5,740 nt of DNA, from assembly GCA_902466275.1 (NCBI GenBank), contig CABQQJ010000062.1, forward strand, positions 1 to 5,740. The letters are read 5' to 3'. The notes below the pieces were generated by a model. The model was not told the origin of the DNA. It did not search any database and worked only from the letters and a program-made list of their open reading frames with translations. Of this stretch, positions 1-5,678 are shown piece after piece. The DNA comes from an uncultured Veillonella sp. (GTDB lineage: Bacteria > Bacillota > Negativicutes > Veillonellales > Veillonellaceae). The number at the start of each line of letters is the position of its first letter. Position 1 is the stretch's first letter. The position numbers and the translations under genes are program-made.

Positions 1-547
1 GTTTACATTCATCCCACATAGGAGATTGAGATGCACTGCGCATTGTGTTGATAAATTTATCAACCATTGGGCTCTTAATACCAGCTAAGTTGTAACCAAC
101 ACTCATGATAAACAAGAAACCATCTGGATCGCCTAAGCCTAATTCTTTAGAGATCAATTTCAATGCAAACCATGCTTTGATGTATTCATCAGCAGCTTCA
201 TCACAGCTATATTCAGAAGACCATTCTACGTTGTATGTTTCGTCTACAGAGTAGATACAAGGTCTAGGAATACCTAATTCTTCACCGTACATAATTTGTA
301 CAGTTTTTAATTCGATGCAACGAGCACCAGCTACATAAGATGCCACAATGTTTTGTGCCAACTGTGTATTAGGGCCAGCCGCTGGACCTACAGGATTTTC
401 AATAGATTTACCAAAGATAGATAAGCGTTGATCATGATTCGTACGATGAATTTTATTTACATTGTAAATACGATTGTACATCTTGTACTCAGTCATAATG
501 TGGTTCATCAAATTTCCGAAACTTACCGGATACATAATGTCACTCAT
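1..547 (-). CDS. ygfK: YgfK, putative selenate reductase / oxidoreductase subunit, N-terminal part (cut by window edge)
   Basis: Only the first 182 codons are present; the frame is open to the left edge. Translation begins MSDIMYPVSF, matching the E. coli YgfK start (MGDIMRPIPF) position for position, which fixes the start at 547. Family hallmarks follow: a glycine/proline-rich NPVGPAAGPNTQLAQNI block at residues 51-67, ELKTVQ at 79-84, and MSVGYNL at 148-154. This is the dihydroorotate-dehydrogenase-like (flavin-type TIM barrel) N-terminal region. Full-length family members are about 1000 residues and continue with a glutamate-synthase-beta-like FAD/NAD(P) domain and ferredoxin-type FeS sites, not visible here. 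It is a cytoplasmic electron-transfer partner found with selenium-dependent molybdenum hydroxylases. The 'selenate reductase' name is historical; a redox role in purine/urate breakdown is more likely from context (inference). It starts 28 bases after the ssnA stop, so it is probably co-transcribed and translationally coupled. Confidence 0.93.
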   Translation of the reverse strand, partial: MSDIMYPVSFGNLMNHIMTEYKMYNRIYNVNKIHRTNHDQRLSIFGKSIENPVGPAAGPNTQLAQNIVASYVAGARCIELKTVQIMYGEELGIPRPCIYSVDETYNVEWSSEYSCDEAADEYIKAWFALKLISKELGLGDPDGFLFIMSVGYNLAGIKSPMVDKFINTMRSASQSPMWDECK

Positions 548-556
548 AATGTCACA

Positions 557-563
557 CTCCTTT
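557..563 (-). promoter_or_regulatory. ygfK ribosome binding site
   Basis: AAAGGAG on the minus strand, 9 bases before the ATG at 547. It supports that start over the second in-frame ATG at 535 (M5), which lies 21 bases away. It sits in the 28-base gap after ssnA. Confidence 0.85.
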
Positions 564-575
564 AAAGCGCTTGCG

Positions 576-1904
576 TTATGGGTTTAGTCGTTTCCATAAA
601 CCTTTAGATGTTGCTAAAACTTCGTTCATTACTTCAGCTTTGTCGATGCCTTGTAACTTACGATCGATCATACGTGGTACACCATCACTAATAGTTGTTA
701 CCACATACATACCATTAGCACCGAATAATAAGTGACCATTGATGTTATTTTCATCAAGTGGCGTTGGTGCTGCGTAATCAAGAACGATTACGTCAGCTGC
801 AGCACCTTTTTTAAGGATGCCTACTGTAGTATCAAAGAATTCATTCGCCATTTTACGGTTGTTTTCAAATAGCATATGAGGAACTTCGCCCCAGCCTACA
901 TATGGTTTATGTTGCTCATGTTTTACAAGGCAGTTTGCTACTTTGTAAGATTCGAGCATGTCATTTGTGTAACCATCTGTACCTAGACCAACTGTGATAC
1001 CTGCACCTAATAGTTTCAAGATATCTGTTGTGCCTACTGCATTACCCATGTTACTTTCTGGGTTATGTACGACCTTAGCTTGAGATTTTTTCAATAATGC
1101 CACATCTTCGTCAGTTACGTGTACACAGTGACCAGCGATGCTCTTAGGGCATAAAATACCTGCCTCTACGAGGCGTCTAACAGGTGTCATGCCATACTTT
1201 TCTTTACTATCGGCCACATCTTCAGGACCTTCTGCAACATGAACATGATAACCTAATTTATCTTCATTGTGAGCTTTCACATAGTCTAATGTATCAGAGC
1301 TTAGTGTGAAAGATGCATGCAGGCCCATCATAGCAGCAAGTCTAGATGGGTCTTGTTTTGCTTCTTTACCAAAACGTACGTTTTCTGCAACAGCGGCTTT
1401 CATTTGGTCTACGCCATTGCGGTCGGATACTTCATAGCATAAACATGAGCGAACGCCGAATTGTTTAGCTACATCTGCAATGATAGATAAGCTATTAGAA
1501 ACTTCACCATAACTTGCATGGTGGTCAAAAATAGTAGTTTCACCATTTTCGATACAGCCTAAATACGTAAGTAATGCACTTGCTTTTACATCTGGAGCCG
1601 TCAATTTATTATCTAAGTAGAACCAAAGTCCTTCCAAGATTTCACCGAAGTTAGTCGGTGCTGGACCTGGCAACGATAAGCCTCGTGCAAGAGCGGAGTA
1701 AATATGATGATGTGCATTAATGAAACCTGGCATAATTAGGCCACCATGAGCATCAATAATTTCTGCGTTTGCATAAGCTTTGCATAATTCATCATATTTA
1801 CCAATATCAACAATTTGAGTCCCGTCGATAGCAACAGCACCATCATAAATGATAGGTCTATCAGCGTCGCGAGTAATAACAGTACCTTTTCCTAATATAA
1901 TCAT
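576..1904 (-). CDS. ssnA: SsnA, metal-dependent amidohydrolase (putative aminohydrolase)
   Basis: 442 residues, the same length as I recall for E. coli SsnA, with the same motif order. It belongs to the amidohydrolase superfamily (TIM-barrel hydrolases acting on C-N bonds, often of purines or pyrimidines, such as guanine deaminase or chlorohydrolases). Visible motifs: a small N-terminal beta region with MPGFINAHHH (HxH metal ligands H65 and H67), FDHHA (H128/H129), HVHVAE at 220-225 with H222 as the likely metal ligand, AGHC (H259), HNPESNM at 280-286, and GLGTDG with D310 as the likely catalytic/metal aspartate. The C-terminal KKGAAADVIVLDY segment is the usual return to the beta-sandwich. 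The substrate is unproven. In this locus it is presumed to hydrolyse a purine-derived intermediate (inference). The start at 1904 has an excellent Shine-Dalgarno site. It lies 54 bases after arcC and 28 bases before ygfK. It is cytoplasmic, with no signal peptide. Confidence 0.93.
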   Translation of the reverse strand: MIILGKGTVITRDADRPIIYDGAVAIDGTQIVDIGKYDELCKAYANAEIIDAHGGLIMPGFINAHHHIYSALARGLSLPGPAPTNFGEILEGLWFYLDNKLTAPDVKASALLTYLGCIENGETTIFDHHASYGEVSNSLSIIADVAKQFGVRSCLCYEVSDRNGVDQMKAAVAENVRFGKEAKQDPSRLAAMMGLHASFTLSSDTLDYVKAHNEDKLGYHVHVAEGPEDVADSKEKYGMTPVRRLVEAGILCPKSIAGHCVHVTDEDVALLKKSQAKVVHNPESNMGNAVGTTDILKLLGAGITVGLGTDGYTNDMLESYKVANCLVKHEQHKPYVGWGEVPHMLFENNRKMANEFFDTTVGILKKGAAADVIVLDYAAPTPLDENNINGHLLFGANGMYVVTTISDGVPRMIDRKLQGIDKAEVMNEVLATSKGLWKRLNP

Positions 1905-1910
1905 TTGGGC

Positions 1911-1918
1911 ACCTCCTC
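1911..1918 (-). promoter_or_regulatory. ssnA ribosome binding site, next to a small hairpin
   Basis: GAGGAGGT on the minus strand, 6 bases before the ATG at 1904. A 6-bp inverted repeat with a 3-base loop (1917-1922 / 1926-1931) lies immediately upstream and overlaps the first two bases of the site, so folding could modulate access (inference). The rest of the 54-base gap to arcC is AT-rich, with no convincing promoter. Confidence 0.8.
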
Positions 1919-1958
1919 AACGATTCGTTGAAATGCATACTTATAAACTTATATATTA

Positions 1959-2894
1959 TTATAATACGATACGTGTGCCTGTTTTTCCTGCTATACCATC
2001 TTTAGATTTCTCTAATAATGTGATAATTGAGACACGGCCTTTTTTGGATTCTGCAAATGCTATAGCGGCTTCTACCTTTGGTTTCATCGAGCCTTCTGCA
2101 AACTCACCAGCTGATACATATTCTTTAGCTTGTGTAACGGTTATTTCATCAAGCCATTTTTCATTTTCTTTACCAAAGTTAATGGCAACTTTTTCAACAG
2201 CTGTTAAAATAACGAGAACATCAGCATCAATTTCTTGGGCCAATAAACTACTAGTCCAGTCTTTATCGATAACGGCTGCTGCACCATGAAGTTCATTACC
2301 TTCTTTAGTTACTGGGATACCTCCCCCGCCACAAGCAACAATTAATTGTTTACCTACTAAACCTTTAATTGCTTCTAGTTCAATGATTTCTTTTGGTGCT
2401 GGAGATGCCACCACACGACGATAACCACGACCCGCATCTTCTTTTACCACATAATCGTAATTCTTTTCTGCGTATTCAGCTTCTTCCTGAGTCATAAAAT
2501 GACCAATTGGTTTTGTAGGATTTTGAAAAGCTGGGTCATTTTGATCAACAAGTACTTGTGTAACCATAGTCATTGTTGGCAAATCTTTAATACCACGATT
2601 TAAAAGCTCTTCGTGAAGAGCATTTTGTAAGTCATAACCAATATAAGCTTGGCTCATTGCTACACATACAGATAATGGAGTGTTTGGTTGACCTTCTACT
2701 TCACGAGTCAATGCAGCCATCGCATTGTTGATCATACCAATTTGAGGTCCATTACCATGTGTTACCACTACGTCACAATCAGCTTCTACTAAATCAATGA
2801 TTGTTTTAGCTGTACTTTTTACTGCAATTTTCTGTTCTGGTAAGGAATTGCCTAATGCATTCCCCCCTAGTGCTACTACAACTCTCTTTTTCAT
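1959..2894 (-). CDS. arcC: Carbamate kinase (YqeA/ArcC family)
   Basis: Carbamate kinase transfers phosphate from carbamoyl phosphate to ADP, giving ATP and carbamate, which decays to ammonia and CO2. With the start at 2894 the protein is 311 residues, typical for the family. Amino-acid-kinase-fold motifs are all present: ALGGNAL at 8-14, THGNGPQIG at 45-53, NPTKPIG with K128, CGGGGIP at 188-194, VIDKD with K211, GSMKPKVEA with K271, and a C-terminal GKTGT. The three lysines correspond to the phosphate/ATP-contacting lysines of characterised carbamate kinases. An upstream in-frame ATG at 2906 would add MRHN, but it has no Shine-Dalgarno site. GAGG at 2901-2904 is 6 bases before 2894, so I prefer the shorter form. 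Directly after ygeW, it would turn carbamoyl phosphate made by that transcarbamylase into ATP. The E. coli counterpart in this locus is yqeA. A terminator separates it from ygeW. Confidence 0.95.
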   Translation of the reverse strand: MKKRVVVALGGNALGNSLPEQKIAVKSTAKTIIDLVEADCDVVVTHGNGPQIGMINNAMAALTREVEGQPNTPLSVCVAMSQAYIGYDLQNALHEELLNRGIKDLPTMTMVTQVLVDQNDPAFQNPTKPIGHFMTQEEAEYAEKNYDYVVKEDAGRGYRRVVASPAPKEIIELEAIKGLVGKQLIVACGGGGIPVTKEGNELHGAAAVIDKDWTSSLLAQEIDADVLVILTAVEKVAINFGKENEKWLDEITVTQAKEYVSAGEFAEGSMKPKVEAAIAFAESKKGRVSIITLLEKSKDGIAGKTGTRIVL

Positions 2895-2910
2895 GTTATG
2901 CCTCATAACA
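2894..2910 (-). promoter_or_regulatory. arcC ribosome binding site held in a 7-bp hairpin loop
   Basis: On the minus strand TGTTATG-AGG-CATAACA forms a perfect 7-bp stem with a 3-base loop. The Shine-Dalgarno bases GAGG (2901-2904) occupy the loop and the last base of the first arm. The A of the preferred start codon (2894) closes the base of the hairpin. The alternative ATG at 2906 lies in the first arm. This could affect initiation, but function is inferred only. Confidence 0.5.
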
Positions 2911-2923
2911 AACTATTAAGAAT

Positions 2924-2953
2924 AAAAAGGGGCCATCAACACGGATGGCCCCT
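2924..2953 (-). terminator. Intrinsic terminator after ygeW
   Basis: A perfect 10-bp GC-rich inverted repeat (arms 2944-2953 and 2928-2937) with a 6-base loop is followed, in minus-strand direction, by TTTTTATT. That is a textbook rho-independent terminator. It begins 10 bases after the ygeW stop codon and ends about 30 bases before the arcC start. On the plus strand the stem is not followed by a T run, so it acts on minus-strand transcripts. It should reduce expression of arcC, ssnA and ygfK relative to ygeX, ygeY and ygeW, unless it is read through or antagonised. Confidence 0.88.
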
Positions 2954-2963
2954 AAACTTTACT

Positions 2964-4157
2964 TTACGGTTGAACGCGGTCAGTTCCCTTCCGTTCTAAT
3001 TCTTTTAAGGTTTCTACAGGATTTTTAAATTTGCTAAGGAAAATCATAGCTGCAATAACATATGGTTTGTAGCTTGCTTCCTTATAAAGAGGTATGCGGT
3101 AGCGATCAAATACTGTTGCGTCTACTTCGCCTTCTTCACAACTTACACCTGTAATATCTGCTGGTAAGCAATGTAAGTAAAGAGCTTTACCGTCTTTAGT
3201 GAGACTCATCATCTCTTCAGTACATGCCCAATCTTTATGTTTACCATTTTCTTCAAGAAGAACTTTTTCTAATGCTTTAATGCCTTCATGGTCGTTGTCA
3301 CCATACAATTTAGTACGTTTTTCCATAGCGCCGAATGGTGCCCAGCTCTTAGGATATACGATGTCTGCATCTTTGAAAGCATCCTTCATGTCGTTAGTTC
3401 TACGGAATGAACCGCCGCTAGCTTCAGCTTGTTTCTTAGCGATTTCTTCAACTTCCGGCATTACTTCGTAGCCTTCTGGATGTGCTAATACAACTTCCAT
3501 ACCTAAACGAGTGAATAAACCAATAGCACCTTGAGGTACGGATAAAGGTTTACCATAAGATGGAGAGTAAGCCCAAGTCATAGCAAGTTTTTTGCCTTTA
3601 AGGTTTTCTACACCACCGAATTCTTTGATAATATGAGCTGCATCAGCCATGATTTGTGTTGGATGATCGATATCACATTGTAAGTTTACAAGTGTAGGAC
3701 GTTGTTCTAATACGCCATCTTCATGACCTTCTTTAACTGCATTGGATACTTCACGCATGTAAGCATTACCTTTACCGATGTACATGTCATCGCGAATACC
3801 GATAACGTCAGCCATGAAGGAGATCATGTTAGCTGTTTCACGAACTGTTTCGCCGTGAGCGATTTGAGATTTGCCTTCGTCTAAATCTTGAACTTCAAGA
3901 CCTAGCAAATTACAAGCGGAAGCAAAGGAGAAGCGTGTTCTTGTAGAGTTATCACGGAATAAAGAAATGCCAAGACCGCTGTCAAATACTTTAGTAGAGA
4001 TATTGCGTTCTCTAAGAGCACGTAATGCATCAGCTACTGCCCAAACACCTTGTAATTCGTCATCAGATTTTTCCCAAGTTAAGAAGAAATCTTCGCCATA
4101 CATTTTGCTAACGTCTAAGTTTTGTAAAGTTTCAATACTTTTATTGAAGTCTGTCAT
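2964..4157 (-). CDS. ygeW: YgeW, knotted catabolic transcarbamylase (aspartate/ornithine carbamoyltransferase superfamily)
   Basis: 397 residues, against about 396 for E. coli YgeW, and co-linear with it. The two-domain transcarbamylase fold is shown by STRTR at 71-75 (carbamoyl-phosphate binding), HPTQ at 165-168, and HCLPA at 329-333 (second-domain active-site loop). The long blocks DLDEGKSQIAHGETVRETAN (91-110) and TWAYSPSYGKPLSVPQG (194-210) are YgeW-specific rather than typical of ArgF or PyrB. E. coli YgeW was described structurally as a knotted transcarbamylase that does not use the classical ornithine or aspartate substrates. A catabolic direction is inferred: a ureido compound plus phosphate giving carbamoyl phosphate plus an amine, with carbamate kinase next door to collect the ATP. 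The amine could be 2,3-diaminopropionate, given ygeX in the locus (inference). The start at 4157 has a Shine-Dalgarno site. It is 157 bases downstream of ygeY and ends at a terminator. Confidence 0.95.
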   Translation of the reverse strand: MTDFNKSIETLQNLDVSKMYGEDFFLTWEKSDDELQGVWAVADALRALRERNISTKVFDSGLGISLFRDNSTRTRFSFASACNLLGLEVQDLDEGKSQIAHGETVRETANMISFMADVIGIRDDMYIGKGNAYMREVSNAVKEGHEDGVLEQRPTLVNLQCDIDHPTQIMADAAHIIKEFGGVENLKGKKLAMTWAYSPSYGKPLSVPQGAIGLFTRLGMEVVLAHPEGYEVMPEVEEIAKKQAEASGGSFRRTNDMKDAFKDADIVYPKSWAPFGAMEKRTKLYGDNDHEGIKALEKVLLEENGKHKDWACTEEMMSLTKDGKALYLHCLPADITGVSCEEGEVDATVFDRYRIPLYKEASYKPYVIAAMIFLSKFKNPVETLKELERKGTDRVQP

Positions 4158-4164
4158 CTGTAAG

Positions 4165-4172
4165 TCCTCTCT
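4165..4172 (-). promoter_or_regulatory. ygeW ribosome binding site
   Basis: AGAGAGGA on the minus strand, 7 bases before the ATG at 4157. No other in-frame start near it has a comparable site. Confidence 0.75.
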
Positions 4173-4202
4173 TTCAATTCCCTGAAGGGCTACTTAGAAT
4201 CT

Positions 4203-4248
4203 AATTTTATATGGTACCTCATCAAATGGTGAGGTACCATATTAAATT
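4203..4248. repeat. 19-bp inverted repeat (stem-loop) between ygeY and ygeW
   Basis: Arms 4203-4221 and 4230-4248 match at 18 of 19 positions (single mismatch 4208/4243) around an 8-base loop. The inner 13 bp, ATATGGTACCTCA and its complement, are perfect. It lies in the middle of the 157-base ygeY-ygeW gap, the longest gap in the window. Neither strand has a strong T run right after the stem, so it is not a clear intrinsic terminator. It could be an RNA processing or stability hairpin at the ygeY 3' end, a weak bidirectional terminator, or a protein-binding palindrome. The rest of the gap (4158-4202, 4249-4314) is AT-rich, holds the ygeW ribosome binding site, and shows no convincing promoter. 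Confidence 0.8.
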
Positions 4249-4314
4249 CTTAATAATTAACTAGTTCGTAGTTATATCCGTTTAAAATAGATCTAATTCA
4301 ATTTATGCGTGATA

Positions 4315-5631
4315 TTAGTCTTTGCAGTATACGGATGGCAATAATGCATATACAGCTGCACATGTTACAAGATCTTGTTTCCATGTAATTTCGTTAGGAG
4401 CATGTGCTTGTGCTTCTGCGCCAGGACCGAAGCCGATGCAAGGGATGCCATTACGGCCCATGATGGATACACCATTTGTGGAGAATGTCCATTTATCAGT
4501 TAATGGGCGAGCTTTACGCATTTCAACTGTGTCTTCTGCACCGATACGTTCGTTGCCATACAAGCTAGTGTATGCTTCTTCCAAAGCTTCTGTTACTTTA
4601 TGATCTTTAGGAATTACCCAAGTTGGGAAGTAGCATTCGATTGGATATGTTAAACCAGTCCAGGATGGACGAGCATATTCGTACATGGATACTTTCGCAC
4701 CATATTCTTTAACATGTGGCAACGCTTCGATTTCTGCCAAACAACTTTGCCAAGTTTCACCAGCAGTCATACGACGATCCAAGGAAATAGCACAGGAGTC
4801 AGCTACTGCACAACGGCTTGGAGAAGTGTAGAAGATTTGAGAAGTAGTTACAGTGCCGCGACCTAAGAAGCGAGCTTCTTCGTAGTGGTCAGGGTTGAAT
4901 TTAGGATCAAGCATTTTAACGAGACCTTTGATTTTTGTGCTTTCATCAGCAGAGTTAGCATTCAATTCACGGATGTCTTGAAGTATATCTGCCATTTTAT
5001 AAATTGCGTTATCACCGCGTTCAGGAGCAGAACCATGGCAAGATACGCCTTGTACATCTACGCGAATTTCCATACGACCACGTTGACCTCGGTAGATACC
5101 GCCATCAGTTGGTTCAGTAGATACTACGAATTCAGGACGAATATTGCGTTCTTTAATCATGTATTCCCAGCAAAGACCATCGCAGTCTTCTTCTTGAACT
5201 GTACCTACAACAAGTACGCGATATTTATCGTTTAGAAGGCCTAAATCTTTCATGATTTTAGCGCCGTATACAGCGGATACGATACCACCTAATTGGTCAG
5301 ATACACCACGACCACCGATTTTAGTTTCATCTTCGAAACCTTCATAAGGATCGAAGTTCCAGTTGTCGCGGTTGCCAATACCTACAGTATCGATATGAGC
5401 ATCAAATGCGATCAGGGTTTTTCCGGTTCCCATATAGCCAAGTACGTTGCCCATTGGGTCGATCTCAACTTTGGTGAAGTCTAACTTTCTCATTTCTTCT
5501 GCGATGCGGGTGATGTGAGCCTTCTCGTCACAGCTCTCACCTGGGTTCTTAACGATCTCACGTAAGAACTTAGTCATATCTTTCTGATAATTCTGAGCTG
5601 CTTCTTTGATTTTTGCGTAATCCAGATTCAT
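4315..5631 (-). CDS. ygeY: YgeY family M20 metallopeptidase / deacylase
   Basis: 438 residues. M20/ArgE-DapE family zinc hydrolases cleave amide or peptide bonds of small substrates in the cytoplasm. The di-metal ligand set is intact: DAHIDT (H79, catalytic D81), [10 protein letters not shown] (D112), VQEED (catalytic E147, metal E148), STEPTD (E173), and QAHAPNE (H410). YgeY-specific blocks include [10 protein letters not shown] (181-190), [14 protein letters not shown] (197-210) and [13 protein letters not shown] (381-393). The start at 5631 was chosen because GAGGAGG lies 9 bases upstream; an in-frame TTG at 5658 would put that site inside the gene. It is about 35 residues longer than E. 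coli YgeY (about 403), from two insertions near residues 224-254 and 360-378. The natural substrate is unknown to me; context suggests a ureido or amide intermediate of purine/urate breakdown (inference). Codon usage of the first 77 codons differs sharply from the rest (see findings). Confidence 0.94.
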   Translation of the reverse strand: MNLDYAKIKEAAQNYQKDMTKFLREIVKNPGESCDEKAHITRIAEEMRKLDFTKVEIDPMGNVLGYMGTGKTLIAFDAHIDTVGIGNRDNWNFDPYEGFEDETKIGGRGVSDQLGGIVSAVYGAKIMKDLGLLNDKYRVLVVGTVQEEDCDGLCWEYMIKERNIRPEFVVSTEPTDGGIYRGQRGRMEIRVDVQGVSCHGSAPERGDNAIYKMADILQDIRELNANSADESTKIKGLVKMLDPKFNPDHYEEARFLGRGTVTTSQIFYTSPSRCAVADSCAISLDRRMTAGETWQSCLAEIEALPHVKEYGAKVSMYEYARPSWTGLTYPIECYFPTWVIPKDHKVTEALEEAYTSLYGNERIGAEDTVEMRKARPLTDKWTFSTNGVSIMGRNGIPCIGFGPGAEAQAHAPNEITWKQDLVTCAAVYALLPSVYCKD

Positions 5632-5640
5632 TTTAAATAT

Positions 5641-5647
5641 CCTCCTC
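5641..5647 (-). promoter_or_regulatory. ygeY ribosome binding site
   Basis: GAGGAGG on the minus strand, 9 bases before the ATG at 5631. It decides that start over the upstream in-frame TTG at 5658. It lies within the 47-base ygeX-ygeY spacer, which shows no terminator. Confidence 0.9.
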
Positions 5648-5678
5648 TTGTTTTGCAATTACTTTTGATGGTTAATAG

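Noticed and set aside
1849..2289. Plus-strand open frame spanning the ssnA-arcC junction
   Set aside because: It is antisense to two clearly conserved genes, resembles no family I know, and has low-complexity composition typical of a shadow frame.
2895..2906. Longer arcC starting at the ATG at 2906 (extra MRHN)
   Set aside because: No Shine-Dalgarno upstream of it; the family N-terminus begins at MKKRVVVALGG, and GAGG is correctly spaced for 2894.
2895..2948. Possible promoter for arcC overlapping the terminator (a TTGATG lies in the hairpin)
   Set aside because: No matching -10 hexamer at proper spacing; the TTGATG is explained by the stem-loop sequence.
2964..4157. Ornithine carbamoyltransferase of an arginine deiminase pathway (arcB next to arcC)
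   Set aside because: The carbamoyl-phosphate and HCLPA motifs are shared, but the long internal blocks and length match YgeW, there is no arcA or arcD nearby, and the neighbours are ygeX, ygeY, ssnA and ygfK.
4271..4301. Possible promoter for ygeW on the minus strand: TTGAAT (4296-4301) and TATAAC (4271-4276)
   Set aside because: The spacer is 19 bases, longer than the usual 16-18, and the region is AT-rich enough for such matches by chance. Kept only as a weak candidate needing 5' end mapping.
4885..5235. Plus-strand open frame of 116 codons antisense to ygeY, and other plus-strand frames at 3199-3471, 3967-4185, 4322-4603 and 5293-5484
   Set aside because: All lie opposite strongly conserved coding sequence and have no recognisable family. 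They are shadows of the codon bias on the other strand.
5632..5658. Longer ygeY starting at an in-frame TTG at 5658
   Set aside because: The extra nine residues would place the strong GAGGAGG Shine-Dalgarno inside the gene, and they are not part of the conserved family N-terminus.
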